Positions 1 to 9,116 of a stretch of DNA of 64,000 bases are shown piece by piece (positions within the stretch are counted from its first letter, which is position 1; each line of letters opens with the position of its first letter). Position numbers and translations under genes: made by a program. The DNA is from Sphingomonas ginkgonis (GTDB lineage Bacteria; Pseudomonadota; Alphaproteobacteria; Sphingomonadales; Sphingomonadaceae): contig NZ_RWJF01000001.1 in the NCBI RefSeq assembly GCF_003970925.1, positions 924,501 to 988,500 on the forward strand, given 5' to 3'. The notes under the pieces are model-generated. The model was not told the origin of the DNA, searched no databases, and worked only from the letters and a program-made list of their open reading frames with translations.

Positions 1-349
1 GGACGGGGCGGTCGGCCACAGCGATCCCGGCTTCCCGCTGACGATCGGCCGCGGGGTCACCGTCGGTCACCAGGCAATTCTCCACGGCTGCACCATCGGC
101 GACGGCGCGCTGGTCGGAATGGGGGCGCGGATCCTCAACGGGGCGGTGATCGGCGCGGGCTGCCTGGTCGGGGCCGGCGCGCTGGTCACCGAGGGCAAGT
201 CGTTCGAGGAAGGCTGGCTGATCGTCGGGGCGCCGGCGCGGGCGGTCCGCCGCCTCAGCGACGAGGAGCGGGATCGGCTCGGCGGATCGGCGCGGCTCTA
301 TGTCGCCAAGGCAAAGCGCTTCGCGGCGGAGCTGCGGTTACACCCCTGA
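1..349 (+). CDS. Gamma-carbonic-anhydrase-like hexapeptide-repeat protein (3' part)
   Basis: Only the C-terminal part lies in the window; the frame is open from base 2 with no start and ends at a TGA. The visible protein has the repeating small-hydrophobic-Gly pattern of a left-handed beta-helix (TIGRGVTVGH, ILHGCTIGDG, LVGMGARILNG, VIGAGCLVGAG), then IVGAPARAVR and a charged alpha-helical tail. This fits the YrdA/PaaY/CaiE branch of gamma-class carbonic anhydrase-like proteins. The histidines in GHQAILHG fit zinc ligands of that family. True carbonic anhydrase activity cannot be judged from a fragment. The downstream pirin gene follows after 37 bp in the same direction. Confidence 0.85.
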   Translation, partial: DGAVGHSDPGFPLTIGRGVTVGHQAILHGCTIGDGALVGMGARILNGAVIGAGCLVGAGALVTEGKSFEEGWLIVGAPARAVRRLSDEERDRLGGSARLYVAKAKRFAAELRLHP

Positions 350-386
350 CACTTGAAGCCGCCGCCGCTCCTGCCACCTTGGCGGC

Positions 387-1079
387 ATGATCGACATCCG
401 TCCCTTCGCCTCGCTCGGCCATGCCGACCACGGCTGGCTCGACGCCCGCCATCACTTCAGCTTCGCCAGCTACCATGATCCCGCGCGGATGGGCTGGGGC
501 CGCATCCGCGTCTGGAACGACGACCGGATCGCGGCACGCTCGGGCTTTCCGCCGCACCCGCACCGCGACATGGAAATCGTGACCTACGTCCGCACCGGCG
601 CGATCACCCACCAGGACTCGATGGGGAACAAGGGCCGGACCGCGGCGGGCGACGTGCAGGTGATGAGCGCCGGGACCGGCGTCCAGCACGCCGAATATAA
701 TCTGGAGGACGAGGCGACGACCCTGTTCCAGATCTGGATCCAGACCGACCGGCCCGGCGCGCGGCCGAGCTGGGGGGCGATGCCCTTTCCCAAGGACGAC
801 CGGCAGGGCCACTTCCAGCTGCTCGCGAGCGGCGACCCCGACGACGGGAGCCTGACCATCAACGCCGATGCGCAGGTGCTCGGCGCGACCCTGCCCGCGG
901 GCGGTCGGATCGAGCTTGCCGCCGACCCCGAGCGGCACCTCTACCTGGTGCCGAGCGGGCGGGTGACGGTGAACGGGGTCGAGGCGTCCGCCCGCGACGG
1001 TATCGCGGTCACCGGCGAGACGCGGCTCGAGATCGTCGCTCGGGACGACGCGGAACTGGTGCTGGTGGACGCCGGCTGA
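387..1079 (+). CDS. Pirin family protein (YhhW-like bicupin)
   Basis: This 230-residue protein matches the length and layout of bacterial pirins of the YhhW type, which have two cupin barrels with a metal in the N-terminal one. The metal ligands of the family are visible: His57 and His59 in PPHPHRDME, then His101 and Glu103 in GVQHAEYN. Some bacterial pirins have quercetin 2,3-dioxygenase activity; the physiological substrate is generally unknown. It is probably cytoplasmic, since no signal peptide is present. The ATG start is followed at once by a typical pirin N-terminus (MIDIRPFASL). It may be co-transcribed with the upstream gene, but a functional link is not evident. Confidence 0.9.
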   Translation: MIDIRPFASLGHADHGWLDARHHFSFASYHDPARMGWGRIRVWNDDRIAARSGFPPHPHRDMEIVTYVRTGAITHQDSMGNKGRTAAGDVQVMSAGTGVQHAEYNLEDEATTLFQIWIQTDRPGARPSWGAMPFPKDDRQGHFQLLASGDPDDGSLTINADAQVLGATLPAGGRIELAADPERHLYLVPSGRVTVNGVEASARDGIAVTGETRLEIVARDDAELVLVDAG

Positions 1080-1180
1080 CCGCCAAGCGGTTGATAAGCG
1101 GGCGCGTGAGGGAGTATGGGCGCCGTTCATCGCCGGTTCCGCGAGCGCGGGGCAAGACGCGGTCCTTCGGAGACGATTTC

Positions 1181-2485
1181 TTGCGTTCACCTCGATTGAT
1201 CCTGGGTCTTGGGCTCGGTCTCGCGGCCGCTCCCGCGCTGGCGCAGAGCACGACCGTGCTTACCCCGGCCCCGCCCGCGCGCGAGGACACGGTCGGGCCC
1301 GAGCAGCTGCGCAACTTCTCGCTGGGCGGGACGAGCGGGCAGAACTCGAGCCAGCCGGCCACCGTGGCGCCGGTACCCGCCGCCCGGGCGCCGGCGCGGA
1401 CCGGCCCCGACACCTCGGCGGCCACGACACCCCCGCGCGAACAGCGCGAGCGGGTCGCCGCCGCGCCGCCGGCCGCCGAGGCGCAGCCCGAGCGGGTCCG
1501 CGCCGCTCCCGCCGAGCCGGCGGTGCGCGAGCGGTCCGCCGAACCGCCCGCCGCCACGGCGAGCGCGCCCAGGCAGGCGGTGCCGACCCTGACCTCGCCG
1601 GCGCTGGCGCCCAGCCCGCCCGTCGCGCTTCCGGCGCCCGCGCCGGTCGCCCCCGCCGACCTCGACGAGGGCAGCGGTTCCTCGACCCTCGTCTGGATCC
1701 TGCTGTTGATCGCCGCGGCCGGAGCCGGCGGCGCCTGGTGGCTGCTTCGCCAGCGCGGCAGCGGCGGCAGCGGCGGCGCCCGTCCGGCGCTGGCCGGCGG
1801 CGGCTTCGATCTCGGTGCCCCCGAGCAGCCGCAGCCGATCCCGCCGCTCAAGCGCGCGCCCGCCACCACGCAGCCGCTGCAGCGCGCGGCGGCGCCCGGG
1901 CTCGTTCGTCGTCCGGCCGGCGAGACCGTCCCGCCGGCCGCGCCCGCGCCGCGGCCGGCCGGCGGCGGCATCGTCTCGTCGCGGCTGCGGCCGTGGGTCG
2001 AGCTCGACCTGAGGGCCGAGCGGATCGTCGTCGACGAGGGCGGCGTAACCCTCTTCTTCGATCTCAACGTCCTCAACAGCGGCAACGCGCCCGCGCGCGA
2101 GGTCAAGATCGAGGCGATCATGATCAACGCCGGCGCGGACCAGGAGACCAATCTCGCCACCTTCCACGAGCGGCCCGCGCCGGGCGCCGGGGGCATCGAG
2201 GTGATCGCCCCGCTCGGCCAGCTGGCACTGCAGAGCCAGGTCCGGCTCCAGCGCGACGCGGTCCGCGAATATGAGGTCGAAGGGCGCAAGCTGTTCGTGC
2301 CGGTCGTCGCGCTGCAGGCGAGTTATCGCTTCAGCTCGGGCGAGGGGCGGACCTCGGTCAACTACCTCGTCGGCCGCTCCGGCGGCGAGGACGGGGGCAA
2401 GATGGGGCCGATCCGCATGGACCTCGGCTCGCGCATCTTCCGCGGGCTCGACCAGCGGCTCAACCCGACCGGAGTGCGGCGCTAG
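1181..2485 (+). CDS. Membrane-anchored hypothetical protein with disordered Pro/Ala region
   Basis: I do not recognise this family. I chose the TTG at 1181: GGAG lies just upstream, and it gives a clean signal peptide (MRSPRLILGLGLGLAAAP, cleavage after ALA). An ATG at 1091 in the same frame would add 30 basic residues before the signal. After the signal come about 140 residues rich in Pro, Ala, Arg and Glu, presumably disordered and periplasmic. A single membrane segment (LVWILLLIAAAGAGGAWWLL) follows, then a Gly/Ser- and Pro-rich linker and a C-terminal domain of about 160 residues with alternating strands (WVELDLRAERIVV, VTLFFDLNVLNSG) that resembles an Ig-like/CARDB fold. It ends 4 bp inside the convergent glycosylase gene. 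Confidence 0.6.
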   Translation: MRSPRLILGLGLGLAAAPALAQSTTVLTPAPPAREDTVGPEQLRNFSLGGTSGQNSSQPATVAPVPAARAPARTGPDTSAATTPPREQRERVAAAPPAAEAQPERVRAAPAEPAVRERSAEPPAATASAPRQAVPTLTSPALAPSPPVALPAPAPVAPADLDEGSGSSTLVWILLLIAAAGAGGAWWLLRQRGSGGSGGARPALAGGGFDLGAPEQPQPIPPLKRAPATTQPLQRAAAPGLVRRPAGETVPPAAPAPRPAGGGIVSSRLRPWVELDLRAERIVVDEGGVTLFFDLNVLNSGNAPAREVKIEAIMINAGADQETNLATFHERPAPGAGGIEVIAPLGQLALQSQVRLQRDAVREYEVEGRKLFVPVVALQASYRFSSGEGRTSVNYLVGRSGGEDGGKMGPIRMDLGSRIFRGLDQRLNPTGVRR

Positions 2486-3099
2486 ATCACGTCGCTGTTG
2501 TAGCTGTGCCAGGCGAGCACCGCGGCGGCGCCGCGGTGGGGCCGCCACTTCTCGGCCAGCTCGCGCACCTGCTTCTCGCTCGGCTTGCCGTCCAGCCCGA
2601 GCAGGCGGCCGATCTCGATCTGCACCGCGAGATCGCCGGCGGGAAGCACGTCGGCGCGGCCTTCCGCGAACAGCAGATAGATTTCCGCCGACCAGCGGCC
2701 GATCCCCTTGATCCGGGTCAAGAGCTCGATCGCCTCCTCGTCGTCTTCAGGCAGCCGGTCGAGGTCGAGCTCGCCCGACAGGACCAGCCCGGCGAGGCTG
2801 CGCGCGTAGCCGGCCTTCTGGCGCGACATGCCGGCGGCGCGCAGATCCTCGTCGCTCGCCGCGAGGATCGCCGCCAGGTCGGGCGGGGAGCCGAACGCGG
2901 CTTCCAGCTTGGCCCACAGCGCGCGGGCGGAAGCGACGCTGACCTGCTGGCCGACGATCGTCCGCAGCAGGGTCGCGACGCCGGTCTCGCTGATCCGCGG
3001 CTCGGGCCGGCCGAGGCGATCCATGACTCCGGCGAAGGCGGTTTCGCTGGCGGCGAGATGGTCGAGCCCGGCGTCGAGCGACTGGCGGGTGCGGACCAT
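2482..3099 (-). CDS. DNA-3-methyladenine glycosylase II (AlkA-type, HhH-GPD)
   Basis: A 205-residue helix-hairpin-helix glycosylase that would excise alkylated bases in base-excision repair. The hairpin with GPD signature is at residues 127-156: LTRIKGIGRW, then the catalytic Asp156 in LPAGDLAVQ. There is no C-terminal iron-sulfur cluster cysteine motif, which separates it from MutY/Nth, and it lacks the extra N-terminal domain of E. coli AlkA, so it matches the short (Mag/AlkA2-like) class. The ATG at 3099 overlaps the TGA of the upstream methyltransferase gene (TGATG), so the two are probably translationally coupled. An in-frame extension upstream would run through that gene and is not credible. 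Confidence 0.88.
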   Translation of the reverse strand: MVRTRQSLDAGLDHLAASETAFAGVMDRLGRPEPRISETGVATLLRTIVGQQVSVASARALWAKLEAAFGSPPDLAAILAASDEDLRAAGMSRQKAGYARSLAGLVLSGELDLDRLPEDDEEAIELLTRIKGIGRWSAEIYLLFAEGRADVLPAGDLAVQIEIGRLLGLDGKPSEKQVRELAEKWRPHRGAAAVLAWHSYNSDVI

Positions 3100-3845
3100 C
3101 AGGCGACGGTCGCCGCGTAGAGCGCCACCGCGGCGGCGTTGGAGACGTTGAGGCTCTCGACCGCATCGCTGATCGGCAGTCTGGCGAGCGCGTCGCAATG
3201 CTCGCGGCTGTTCTGGCGGAGGCCGGGGCCTTCGGCGCCGAGCACCAGCGCCACCTTGTCGGGGCCGAGCGCCTCCTGAAGGGTCGACCCGGCGTCGCCG
3301 GCGAGCCCGATCCGCCAGAAGCCGGCCTCGGCGATTTCCTCCAGCGCGCGCGCGAGGTTGACCACGCGCGCCCAGGGCAGGCGCTCCAGCGCCCCCGACG
3401 CGGCCTTGGCGAGCGCCCCGCTCTCGGGCGGCGAGTGACGGTCCTGGGTGACGATCCCGACCGCGCCGAACGCCGCCGCCGAGCGGATGATCGCCCCGAC
3501 ATTGTGCGGGTCGGTGACCTGGTCGAGGACGAGCAGGACGGACTTGTCGCCGGCTTCGTGCAGAAGGTCGGCGAGCCACATGTCCTCGAGCGGCTCGACC
3601 TCGATCACCACGCCCTGGTGCGGGGCGTCGCCGGGGACCAGCCGGCCAAGGTCGGCGGCGTCGGCGAGGGTGACCGGCACCTCGGCGGGGAACTGCATGA
3701 ACCCGGCCGCCTCGCGCGTCGCCCAGGCCTTGAGCACCCGCCGCTCCGGATTGTCGAGCGCGGCGGCGACCGCATGCTTGCCCCAGAAGCGGGGGCGGTT
3801 GGCGGTGCCGTGGTGCGACTGGTGCGATTTCTTGCGGCGGGACAT
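3099..3845 (-). CDS. rlmB: SPOUT RNA 2'-O-ribose methyltransferase, RlmB/TrmH family
   Basis: A 248-residue protein with an N-terminal substrate-binding domain (FWGKHAVAAAL, PHQGVVIEVEPL) and a SPOUT catalytic domain. The three SPOUT motifs are visible: DPHNVGAIIRSAAAFG, LVLGAEGPGLR and LPISDAVESLNVSNAAAVAL, which form the trefoil knot that binds S-adenosylmethionine. The expected reaction is 2'-O-methylation of 23S rRNA G2251. TrmH-type tRNA specificity cannot be excluded, but the N-terminal domain favours RlmB. The first residues are a basic/His-rich tail (MSRRKKSHQSHH). It is the first gene of a two-gene unit with the downstream glycosylase. Confidence 0.88.
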   Translation of the reverse strand: MSRRKKSHQSHHGTANRPRFWGKHAVAAALDNPERRVLKAWATREAAGFMQFPAEVPVTLADAADLGRLVPGDAPHQGVVIEVEPLEDMWLADLLHEAGDKSVLLVLDQVTDPHNVGAIIRSAAAFGAVGIVTQDRHSPPESGALAKAASGALERLPWARVVNLARALEEIAEAGFWRIGLAGDAGSTLQEALGPDKVALVLGAEGPGLRQNSREHCDALARLPISDAVESLNVSNAAAVALYAATVA

Positions 3846-3983
3846 GGCGTGGCCGCTTAGCCCAGCAGTACCCGATTGGCGAGCGTCGAGCCCGGCGGCG
3901 CGCCGATGGCCTAGGCGCTCGGGCCAGATGGTCCGCCCGCGCCGCCTTGGATAGGCCTGCCGCCCTTAACCCGGAGAACGCCG

Positions 3984-4487
3984 ATGTCGCTCACCCCCAT
4001 GAAGACGAAGATGCCGCTCCTCGCCGCCGCCGCGATGGCCATCGCCGGGCTCGGCGCGAGCCGCTCGTCGGCCACGCCGCCGGTGAACTGGGGCGGCGAG
4101 ACGCTGGTCAAGACCAACCTGGACGAGATCGCGAAGGTCAACGACGAGCGGATCAAGTTCCAGACCAAGGACCCCATCGATACCCAGACGGTGCGGCTCG
4201 AATGGTCGGCCAATGGCTCGTCAGTCTGGCATCACCATCCGGGGATGGTGCTAGTGCAGGTCGCGTCGGGAACGATCGTGGTCACGCGGGAAGAAAATGG
4301 CCGCTGCACCACCCAGAGCTACGGGCCGGGCGAGTCCTTCGTCGAGGGCGACAGTCCGCATGTCGGGACCAGCGTCGACGGGGCGGTCGCCTATGCGGTC
4401 GCGCTCGTCGCCGACGGGCAGCCCGGCCGCGTCAACGACGACGCGCCCGCTTGCGCGTCGGGACCCGGGGTGCGCACGCCGGGCTAG
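3984..4487 (+). CDS. Secreted cupin-domain protein
   Basis: A 167-residue protein with an N-terminal signal peptide (MKTKMPLLAAAAMAIAGLGA) and one small cupin barrel. Cupin motif 1 is visible as WHHHPGMVLVQVASG and motif 2 as YGPGESFVEGDSPHVG, with His residues placed to bind a metal. A GGAG sequence 8 bp before the ATG supports this start. It is probably periplasmic. Its substrate is unknown; such small secreted cupins occur widely in alphaproteobacteria. The gene faces phoB and overlaps its 3' end by 4 bp (CTAG), so it is not part of the phosphate operon. It is divergent from the rRNA methyltransferase across 138 bp. Confidence 0.75.
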   Translation: MSLTPMKTKMPLLAAAAMAIAGLGASRSSATPPVNWGGETLVKTNLDEIAKVNDERIKFQTKDPIDTQTVRLEWSANGSSVWHHHPGMVLVQVASGTIVVTREENGRCTTQSYGPGESFVEGDSPHVGTSVDGAVAYAVALVADGQPGRVNDDAPACASGPGVRTPG

Positions 4488-5167
4488 GCGAGGTCCTCGT
4501 CGTCGAGCGCGTAGCCGGCCGAGCGGACGGTGCGGATGAGATCCGGCTCGCCGATCGCCTGGCGGAGGCGGCGGATGTGGACATCGACGGTGCGCAGCTC
4601 GATGTCATCGCTGTGCGGCCAGACCCGCTCGAGCAGCTGCTGGCGCGAGTAGACCCGGCCGGGGTTCTCGAGGAAGTGGCGGAGCAGCCGCCACTCGGTC
4701 GGGCCGAGCGCGAGCGACTTGCCGTCGCGCCGCACCTTGTGGGCGACGATGTCCATCTCGAGCCCGGCATAGTCGAGCCGCTCGGCGGCGCGTTCCGGCC
4801 GCGCCCGGCGCAGCACCGCGCCGGCCCGGGCGACCAGCTCCTTCGGGCTGAACGGCTTGGTGATATAGTCGTCGGCGCCGGTCTCGAGCCCGCGCACGCG
4901 GTCCTCCTCCTCGCCGCGGGCGGTGAGCATGAGGATCGGCAGGCTGGCCGAGCGGCGCCGCAGCCGCCGGCAGACCTCGATCCCGCTGATCCCCTCGATC
5001 ATCCAGTCGAGCAGGACGAGGTCGGGCTTGACCTCCTCGGCGAGGATCAGCGCCTCCTCCCCGTCGCCGGTGCGGGTCACCGCATAGCCGGCGCGCTCGA
5101 AATGGAAGGTGATCAGCTCGGCGAGGGGGCGGTCGTCCTCGACCAGGAGCAGCTGCCGCTCGGCCAT
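4484..5167 (-). CDS. phoB: Phosphate regulon response regulator PhoB
   Basis: A 227-residue OmpR-family regulator. The receiver domain has the acidic pocket (Glu10, Asp11, Asp12), the phospho-acceptor Asp54 in LVLLDWM, Thr82 and Lys104 (ITKPF). The C-terminal winged-helix domain has the typical LGPTEWRLLRHFLENPGRVYSR and VDVHIRRLRQAI segments. PhoB phosphorylated by PhoR activates the Pho regulon by binding Pho boxes, one of which is visible in front of pstS in this window. The gene is last in the leftward run phoR-pstSCAB-phoU-phoB and starts 3 bp after phoU ends. Its position here, plus the PhoR and Pst genes, makes PhoB much more likely than another OmpR paralog. Confidence 0.93.
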   Translation of the reverse strand: MAERQLLLVEDDRPLAELITFHFERAGYAVTRTGDGEEALILAEEVKPDLVLLDWMIEGISGIEVCRRLRRRSASLPILMLTARGEEEDRVRGLETGADDYITKPFSPKELVARAGAVLRRARPERAAERLDYAGLEMDIVAHKVRRDGKSLALGPTEWRLLRHFLENPGRVYSRQQLLERVWPHSDDIELRTVDVHIRRLRQAIGEPDLIRTVRSAGYALDDEDLA

Positions 5168-5170
5168 GGC

Positions 5171-5869
5171 TCAGCCCGCCAGCGGGTCGGCGCCGCGGGC
5201 GCGCTCGCCCATGCTGCGGCCGGTCGCGGCGTAGTAGACCATCTCGGCGATGTTGGTGGCATGGTCGCCCACCCGCTCGAGGTTCTTGGCGACGAACAGG
5301 AGGTGGGTCGACTGGCCGATGTTGTGCGGGTTCTCCATCATGTAGGTGAGGAGCGAGCGGAAGATGCTGTCGTAGAAATCGTCGACCGCCTTGTCGCGCT
5401 CGCACACCCTCAGCGCTTCCTCGGGATCGCGGCTGACGAAGGCGTCGACGACGTCGTGGACCATGCCGACGGTGATCCGCGCCATCTCGGGCAGGAGCGA
5501 GATCGGCTCGATCTTGCCCGCGTCCTCGAGCAGCGGGACCCGCTTGGCAATGTTCTTGGCATAGTCGCCGATCCGCTCGACCACGCCGGCGATCTTGAGC
5601 GCCGCGACGACGTCGCGGAGGTCTCCCGCCATGGGCGCCCGGAGCGCGATGATCTGCACCGCGCGCGCCTCGGTCTCGGCCTCGAGCGCGTCGAGCCGCT
5701 TGTCGGCGTCGACCACCGCTTGCGCGCCCTCGCCGTCGCGCTGGACGAGGCAGCGCATCGCCTCGCCGATCGCATGTTCGGCATGGCCCCCCATCTGGCT
5801 GATCAGCGCGCGGAGCGCGTCGAGATCGTCGTCGAAGGCCTTGATCGTATGTCCGCTGGTGGCGATCAT
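5171..5869 (-). CDS. phoU: Phosphate signalling complex protein PhoU
   Basis: A 232-residue protein made of two PhoU three-helix repeats, each with the metal-binding pattern (KIAGVVERIGDYAKNIA and VAKNLERVGDHATNIAE). PhoU links the PstSCAB transporter to PhoR and keeps PhoR in its phosphatase state when phosphate is plentiful. I chose the ATG at 5869, preceded by GGAG at good spacing, which gives the usual family N-terminus (HTIKAFDDDLDALRALI). A longer in-frame extension would run into pstB. The gap to pstB is 13 bp and to phoB 1 bp of non-coding sequence. Confidence 0.95.
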   Translation of the reverse strand: MIATSGHTIKAFDDDLDALRALISQMGGHAEHAIGEAMRCLVQRDGEGAQAVVDADKRLDALEAETEARAVQIIALRAPMAGDLRDVVAALKIAGVVERIGDYAKNIAKRVPLLEDAGKIEPISLLPEMARITVGMVHDVVDAFVSRDPEEALRVCERDKAVDDFYDSIFRSLLTYMMENPHNIGQSTHLLFVAKNLERVGDHATNIAEMVYYAATGRSMGERARGADPLAG

Positions 5870-5882
5870 TCGCGTCTCCAAC

Positions 5883-6821
5883 TCAGCCGTAGCGGCCGGT
5901 GATGTAATCCTGGGTGCGCTGCTCGCGCGGATTGGTGAAGATCTCCCGCGTCTCGCCATATTCGACGAGTTCGCCGAGGTGGAAGAAGGCGGTCTGCTGG
6001 CTGACCCGGGCGGCCTGCTGCATGTTGTGGGTGACGATCGCGATCGCGTAGCGGCCGCGCAGCTCGTGGATCAGCTCCTCGATCCGCGCGGTGGCGATCG
6101 GGTCGAGCGCCGAGCAGGGTTCGTCCATCAGGATGACCTCGGGGTCGACCGCGATGGCGCGGGCGATGCAGAGGCGCTGCTGCTGGCCGCCGGACAGGGC
6201 GGTGCCACTGTCGGCGAGCCGGTCCTTGACCTCGTCCCACAGGCCGGCGCGCTTGAGCGAGCGCTCGACGATCTGGTCCATCTCCGCCTTGCCGCTCGCC
6301 AGCCCGTGGATGCGCGGCCCGTAGGCGACATTCTCGTAGATCGACTTGGGAAAGGGATTGGGCTTCTGGAACACCATGCCGACGCGGGCGCGGAGCTGGA
6401 CCACGTCCATGTCGGGCGAGGTGATGTCCTGACCGTCGAGCGTGATCGTCCCCGTCACGCGCGCGCCCGGGATGGTGTCGTTCATCCGATTGAGGGTGCG
6501 CAGGAAGGTCGACTTGCCGCAGCCCGACGGACCGATGAAGGCGGTCACCCGGTCCTCGTGGATGTCGACCGACACGCCCTTCAGCGCTTCCTTGGCGCCG
6601 TAGAAGACGCGCACGTCGCGGGCGCTCATCTTGGCCTCGGCGTCGGCCGCGGGGGCGGGAGCCATGGTCTCGACCTGCGGCTCGGGCGCGGGGGCGAGCG
6701 CCTCCGGCTCGGGCATGCCGGCGAGGGTGGTCGAGGGACCCTCGCGGTTCGCCTCGGCCTCGGCCGCGACGCTCGGGAAGGGCACCGGGCTGTTGATGTT
6801 GATGGGGGTGGTCTCTTTCAT
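5883..6821 (-). CDS. pstB: Phosphate ABC transporter ATP-binding protein PstB
   Basis: The ATPase of the high-affinity phosphate importer. The ABC core starts near residue 66 and has Walker A (GPSGCGKST, about residues 97-105), the Q-loop, the signature LSGGQQQR and Walker B (VILMDEP), ending with the family-typical [11 protein letters not shown]. The protein is 312 residues, about 55 longer than usual. The excess is an N-terminal Ala/Pro/Glu-rich stretch (residues 20-64, e.g. [15 protein letters not shown]) that looks disordered. A Met at residue 65 ([11 protein letters not shown]) could be the real start, but ATG 6821 sits 7 bp after the pstA stop as expected in the operon. Confidence 0.95.
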   Translation of the reverse strand: MKETTPININSPVPFPSVAAEAEANREGPSTTLAGMPEPEALAPAPEPQVETMAPAPAADAEAKMSARDVRVFYGAKEALKGVSVDIHEDRVTAFIGPSGCGKSTFLRTLNRMNDTIPGARVTGTITLDGQDITSPDMDVVQLRARVGMVFQKPNPFPKSIYENVAYGPRIHGLASGKAEMDQIVERSLKRAGLWDEVKDRLADSGTALSGGQQQRLCIARAIAVDPEVILMDEPCSALDPIATARIEELIHELRGRYAIAIVTHNMQQAARVSQQTAFFHLGELVEYGETREIFTNPREQRTQDYITGRYG

Positions 6822-6828
6822 GGGGATG

Positions 6829-7722
6829 CTACCAGCGGCGCTCGAAGCGGTTGCGGAGGAAGATGGCGAGGCCGTTCATCGCCAGCATGAAGACGAGGAG
6901 GACGATAATCGCCGCGCTGGTCCGCTCGACGAAGGCGCGGTCGACCTCGTCCGACCAGAGGAAGATCTGCACCGGCAGCACAGTCGCCGGGTCGAGCACG
7001 CCGCCGGGCGGGGTGACGATGAAGGCGCGCATGCCGATCATCAGCAGCGGCGCCGTCTCGCCCAGCGCGCGGGCCATGCCGATGATCGTGCCGGTGAGGA
7101 TGCCCGGCAGCGCGAGCGGGAGGACGTGGTGGAACACGACCTGCATCTTGGACGCGCCGACGCCGAGCGCCGCCTCGCGGATCGAGGGCGGGACCGACTT
7201 GATCGCGTTGCGCCCGGCGATGACGATCACCGGGAAGGTCATCAGCGCCAGCGTCAGCCCGCCGACCAGCGGCGCCGAGCGCGGCAGCTGCATCGTGTCG
7301 AGGAAGACGGCGAGGCCGAGCAGGCCGAAGATGATCGACGGCACCGCGGCGAGATTGTTGATGCTGACCTCGACGAGGTCGGTCCAGCGGTTCCGCGGCG
7401 CGAACTCCTCCAGGTAGAGCGCGGCGAGGACGCCGATCGGGAAGGCGAGGGCAATGGTCACGAGGATGGTGTAGAAGCTGCCCTTGAGCGCGCCCCACAC
7501 GCCCGCCTGCGCCGCGTCGGTCGCGTCGGTGCTGGTGAGGAAGGTGAAGCTGAGCCCGCCCACGCCCTTGGCGCCCATGTTGACCAGCAGGAAGGCGAGG
7601 AACAGCACGGACAGGGCGACCGCGCCGATCCCCAGCGCCTTGAAGCGGCGCTCGGCGGCGTAGCGGCGGCGGACGCGCGCTTGCATGCGCGAGTCGTTCC
7701 AGCGGGAGGCGGGGCTATTCAT
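6829..7722 (-). CDS. pstA: Phosphate ABC transporter permease PstA
   Basis: A 297-residue inner-membrane permease with six predicted membrane segments and the ABC-importer EAA loop ([22 protein letters not shown]) that contacts PstB. It pairs with PstC to form the phosphate channel. The N-terminal cytoplasmic tail is Arg-rich ([15 protein letters not shown]). The start codon lies 8 bp inside the end of pstC, so translation is probably coupled. The downstream pstB begins 7 bp after its stop. Confidence 0.95.
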   Translation of the reverse strand: MNSPASRWNDSRMQARVRRRYAAERRFKALGIGAVALSVLFLAFLLVNMGAKGVGGLSFTFLTSTDATDAAQAGVWGALKGSFYTILVTIALAFPIGVLAALYLEEFAPRNRWTDLVEVSINNLAAVPSIIFGLLGLAVFLDTMQLPRSAPLVGGLTLALMTFPVIVIAGRNAIKSVPPSIREAALGVGASKMQVVFHHVLPLALPGILTGTIIGMARALGETAPLLMIGMRAFIVTPPGGVLDPATVLPVQIFLWSDEVDRAFVERTSAAIIVLLVFMLAMNGLAIFLRNRFERRW

Positions 7723-9097
7723 AGGCTTCCCGGTAGCGCCGCACGACCGCGAGCGCGATGAGGTTGAGGAGCAGGGTGATCAGGAACAGCGCCAGCCCGA
7801 GCGCGAAGGCGGCGAGGGTCTTGGGGCTGTCGAACTCCTGCTCGCCGGTCAGCAGCTGGACGATCTGGACGGTGACCGTGGTCACGCTGGCGAACGGGTT
7901 GGCGGTGAGGTTGGCGGAGAGGCCGGCGGCCATGACGACGATCATCGTCTCGCCGATCGCCCGGCTCACCGCGAGCAGCACCCCGCCGACGACCCCGGGG
8001 AGCGCGGCCGGGAGCAGCACCTTGCGGATCGTCTCGGACTTGGTGGCGCCGAGCGCGAGGCTGCCGTCGCGCATCGACTGGGGGACCGCGGCGAGGCTGT
8101 CGTCGGCCATCGAGCTGACGAACGGGATGATCATGATGCCCATCACCAGCCCGGCGGCAAGCGCGCTCTCGGCGGAGGCGGAGCTGATGCCGATGGCGAG
8201 CCCGGCGTCGCGGATCATCGGCGCCAGCGTGATCGCGGCGAAATAGCCGTAGACGACGGTCGGCACGCCGGCGAGCACCTCGAGGATCGGCTTCAGCCAC
8301 TTGCGCAGCCGCGGGTCGGCATATTGGGTGAGATAGATGGCGCTCATCAGCCCGAGCGGGATGGCCACGAGCATGGCGATGATCGCGCCGATGAAGACGG
8401 TACCCCAGATCAGGGGGACCCAGCCGAACGCGCCCGAGGAGCCGGCCTGGTCGGCGCGCAGCGCGACCTGCGGGCTCCAGTGGGTGCCGAACAGGAATTG
8501 CAGCGGGCTGACCAGCTGGAAGAAGCGGATGCTCTCGAACAGCAGCGAGACGATGATCCCGACGGTGGTCAGGATGGCGATCAGCGAGGCGGCGACGAGG
8601 AGGCCGAGCAGCAACGCCTCGACCCGGGTGCGGGCGCGGAAGCCCGAGCGGACCCGGCTCAGCGCGACTCCGCCGGCGGCCAGCGCGACCAGCAGCGCGA
8701 GCCCGGCGCCGAGCAGCGACCAGCGCTGTTCCGCCGCCTTGATGACCGGCGCGACCGCGTTGGACTCGGGATTGAACCCCGCCGCGAGCGTGCCGTGCGC
8801 GACCTGCCGCGCCTCGGCGAGGATGGTGCTGCGCTGAAGATCGAAGGCGGGGAGCGCCTGTCCCGCGGGGCTGGCGAGCACGTCGTGTGTGACCAGCCGG
8901 TCCTGCAGCGGGATCCAGGCGGCGAGCAGGAGCAGCGCGGGGATGGCTGCGGCGAGCGCGACGAAGCTGCCGTGGTAGAAGGGCAGGCTGTGCAGCCGCG
9001 GCCCGGCGACGCGCAGTCGGCGCGCCCGGACGAGGCCGGACCAGCCCGCCACCGCGGCGAACAGGAGGACGGCGGCGAACGCCAGGGACAGGATCAT
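7715..9097 (-). CDS. pstC: Phosphate ABC transporter permease PstC (long form)
   Basis: A 460-residue permease. The C-terminal ~290 residues are the conserved MetI-like domain, with the EAA loop near MRDGSLALGATKSETIRKVLLPAALPG written here only as key parts (GSLALGATK, VLLPAALPG). The N-terminal ~150 residues contain two further membrane segments around a periplasmic stretch, which is the long PstC form common in alphaproteobacteria. It transports phosphate together with PstA. It starts 19 bp downstream of the pstS stop and overlaps pstA by 8 bp. Confidence 0.95.
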   Translation of the reverse strand: MILSLAFAAVLLFAAVAGWSGLVRARRLRVAGPRLHSLPFYHGSFVALAAAIPALLLLAAWIPLQDRLVTHDVLASPAGQALPAFDLQRSTILAEARQVAHGTLAAGFNPESNAVAPVIKAAEQRWSLLGAGLALLVALAAGGVALSRVRSGFRARTRVEALLLGLLVAASLIAILTTVGIIVSLLFESIRFFQLVSPLQFLFGTHWSPQVALRADQAGSSGAFGWVPLIWGTVFIGAIIAMLVAIPLGLMSAIYLTQYADPRLRKWLKPILEVLAGVPTVVYGYFAAITLAPMIRDAGLAIGISSASAESALAAGLVMGIMIIPFVSSMADDSLAAVPQSMRDGSLALGATKSETIRKVLLPAALPGVVGGVLLAVSRAIGETMIVVMAAGLSANLTANPFASVTTVTVQIVQLLTGEQEFDSPKTLAAFALGLALFLITLLLNLIALAVVRRYREAYE

Positions 9098-9116
9098 GGC
9101 GTCCGCCGCCCTCGAC

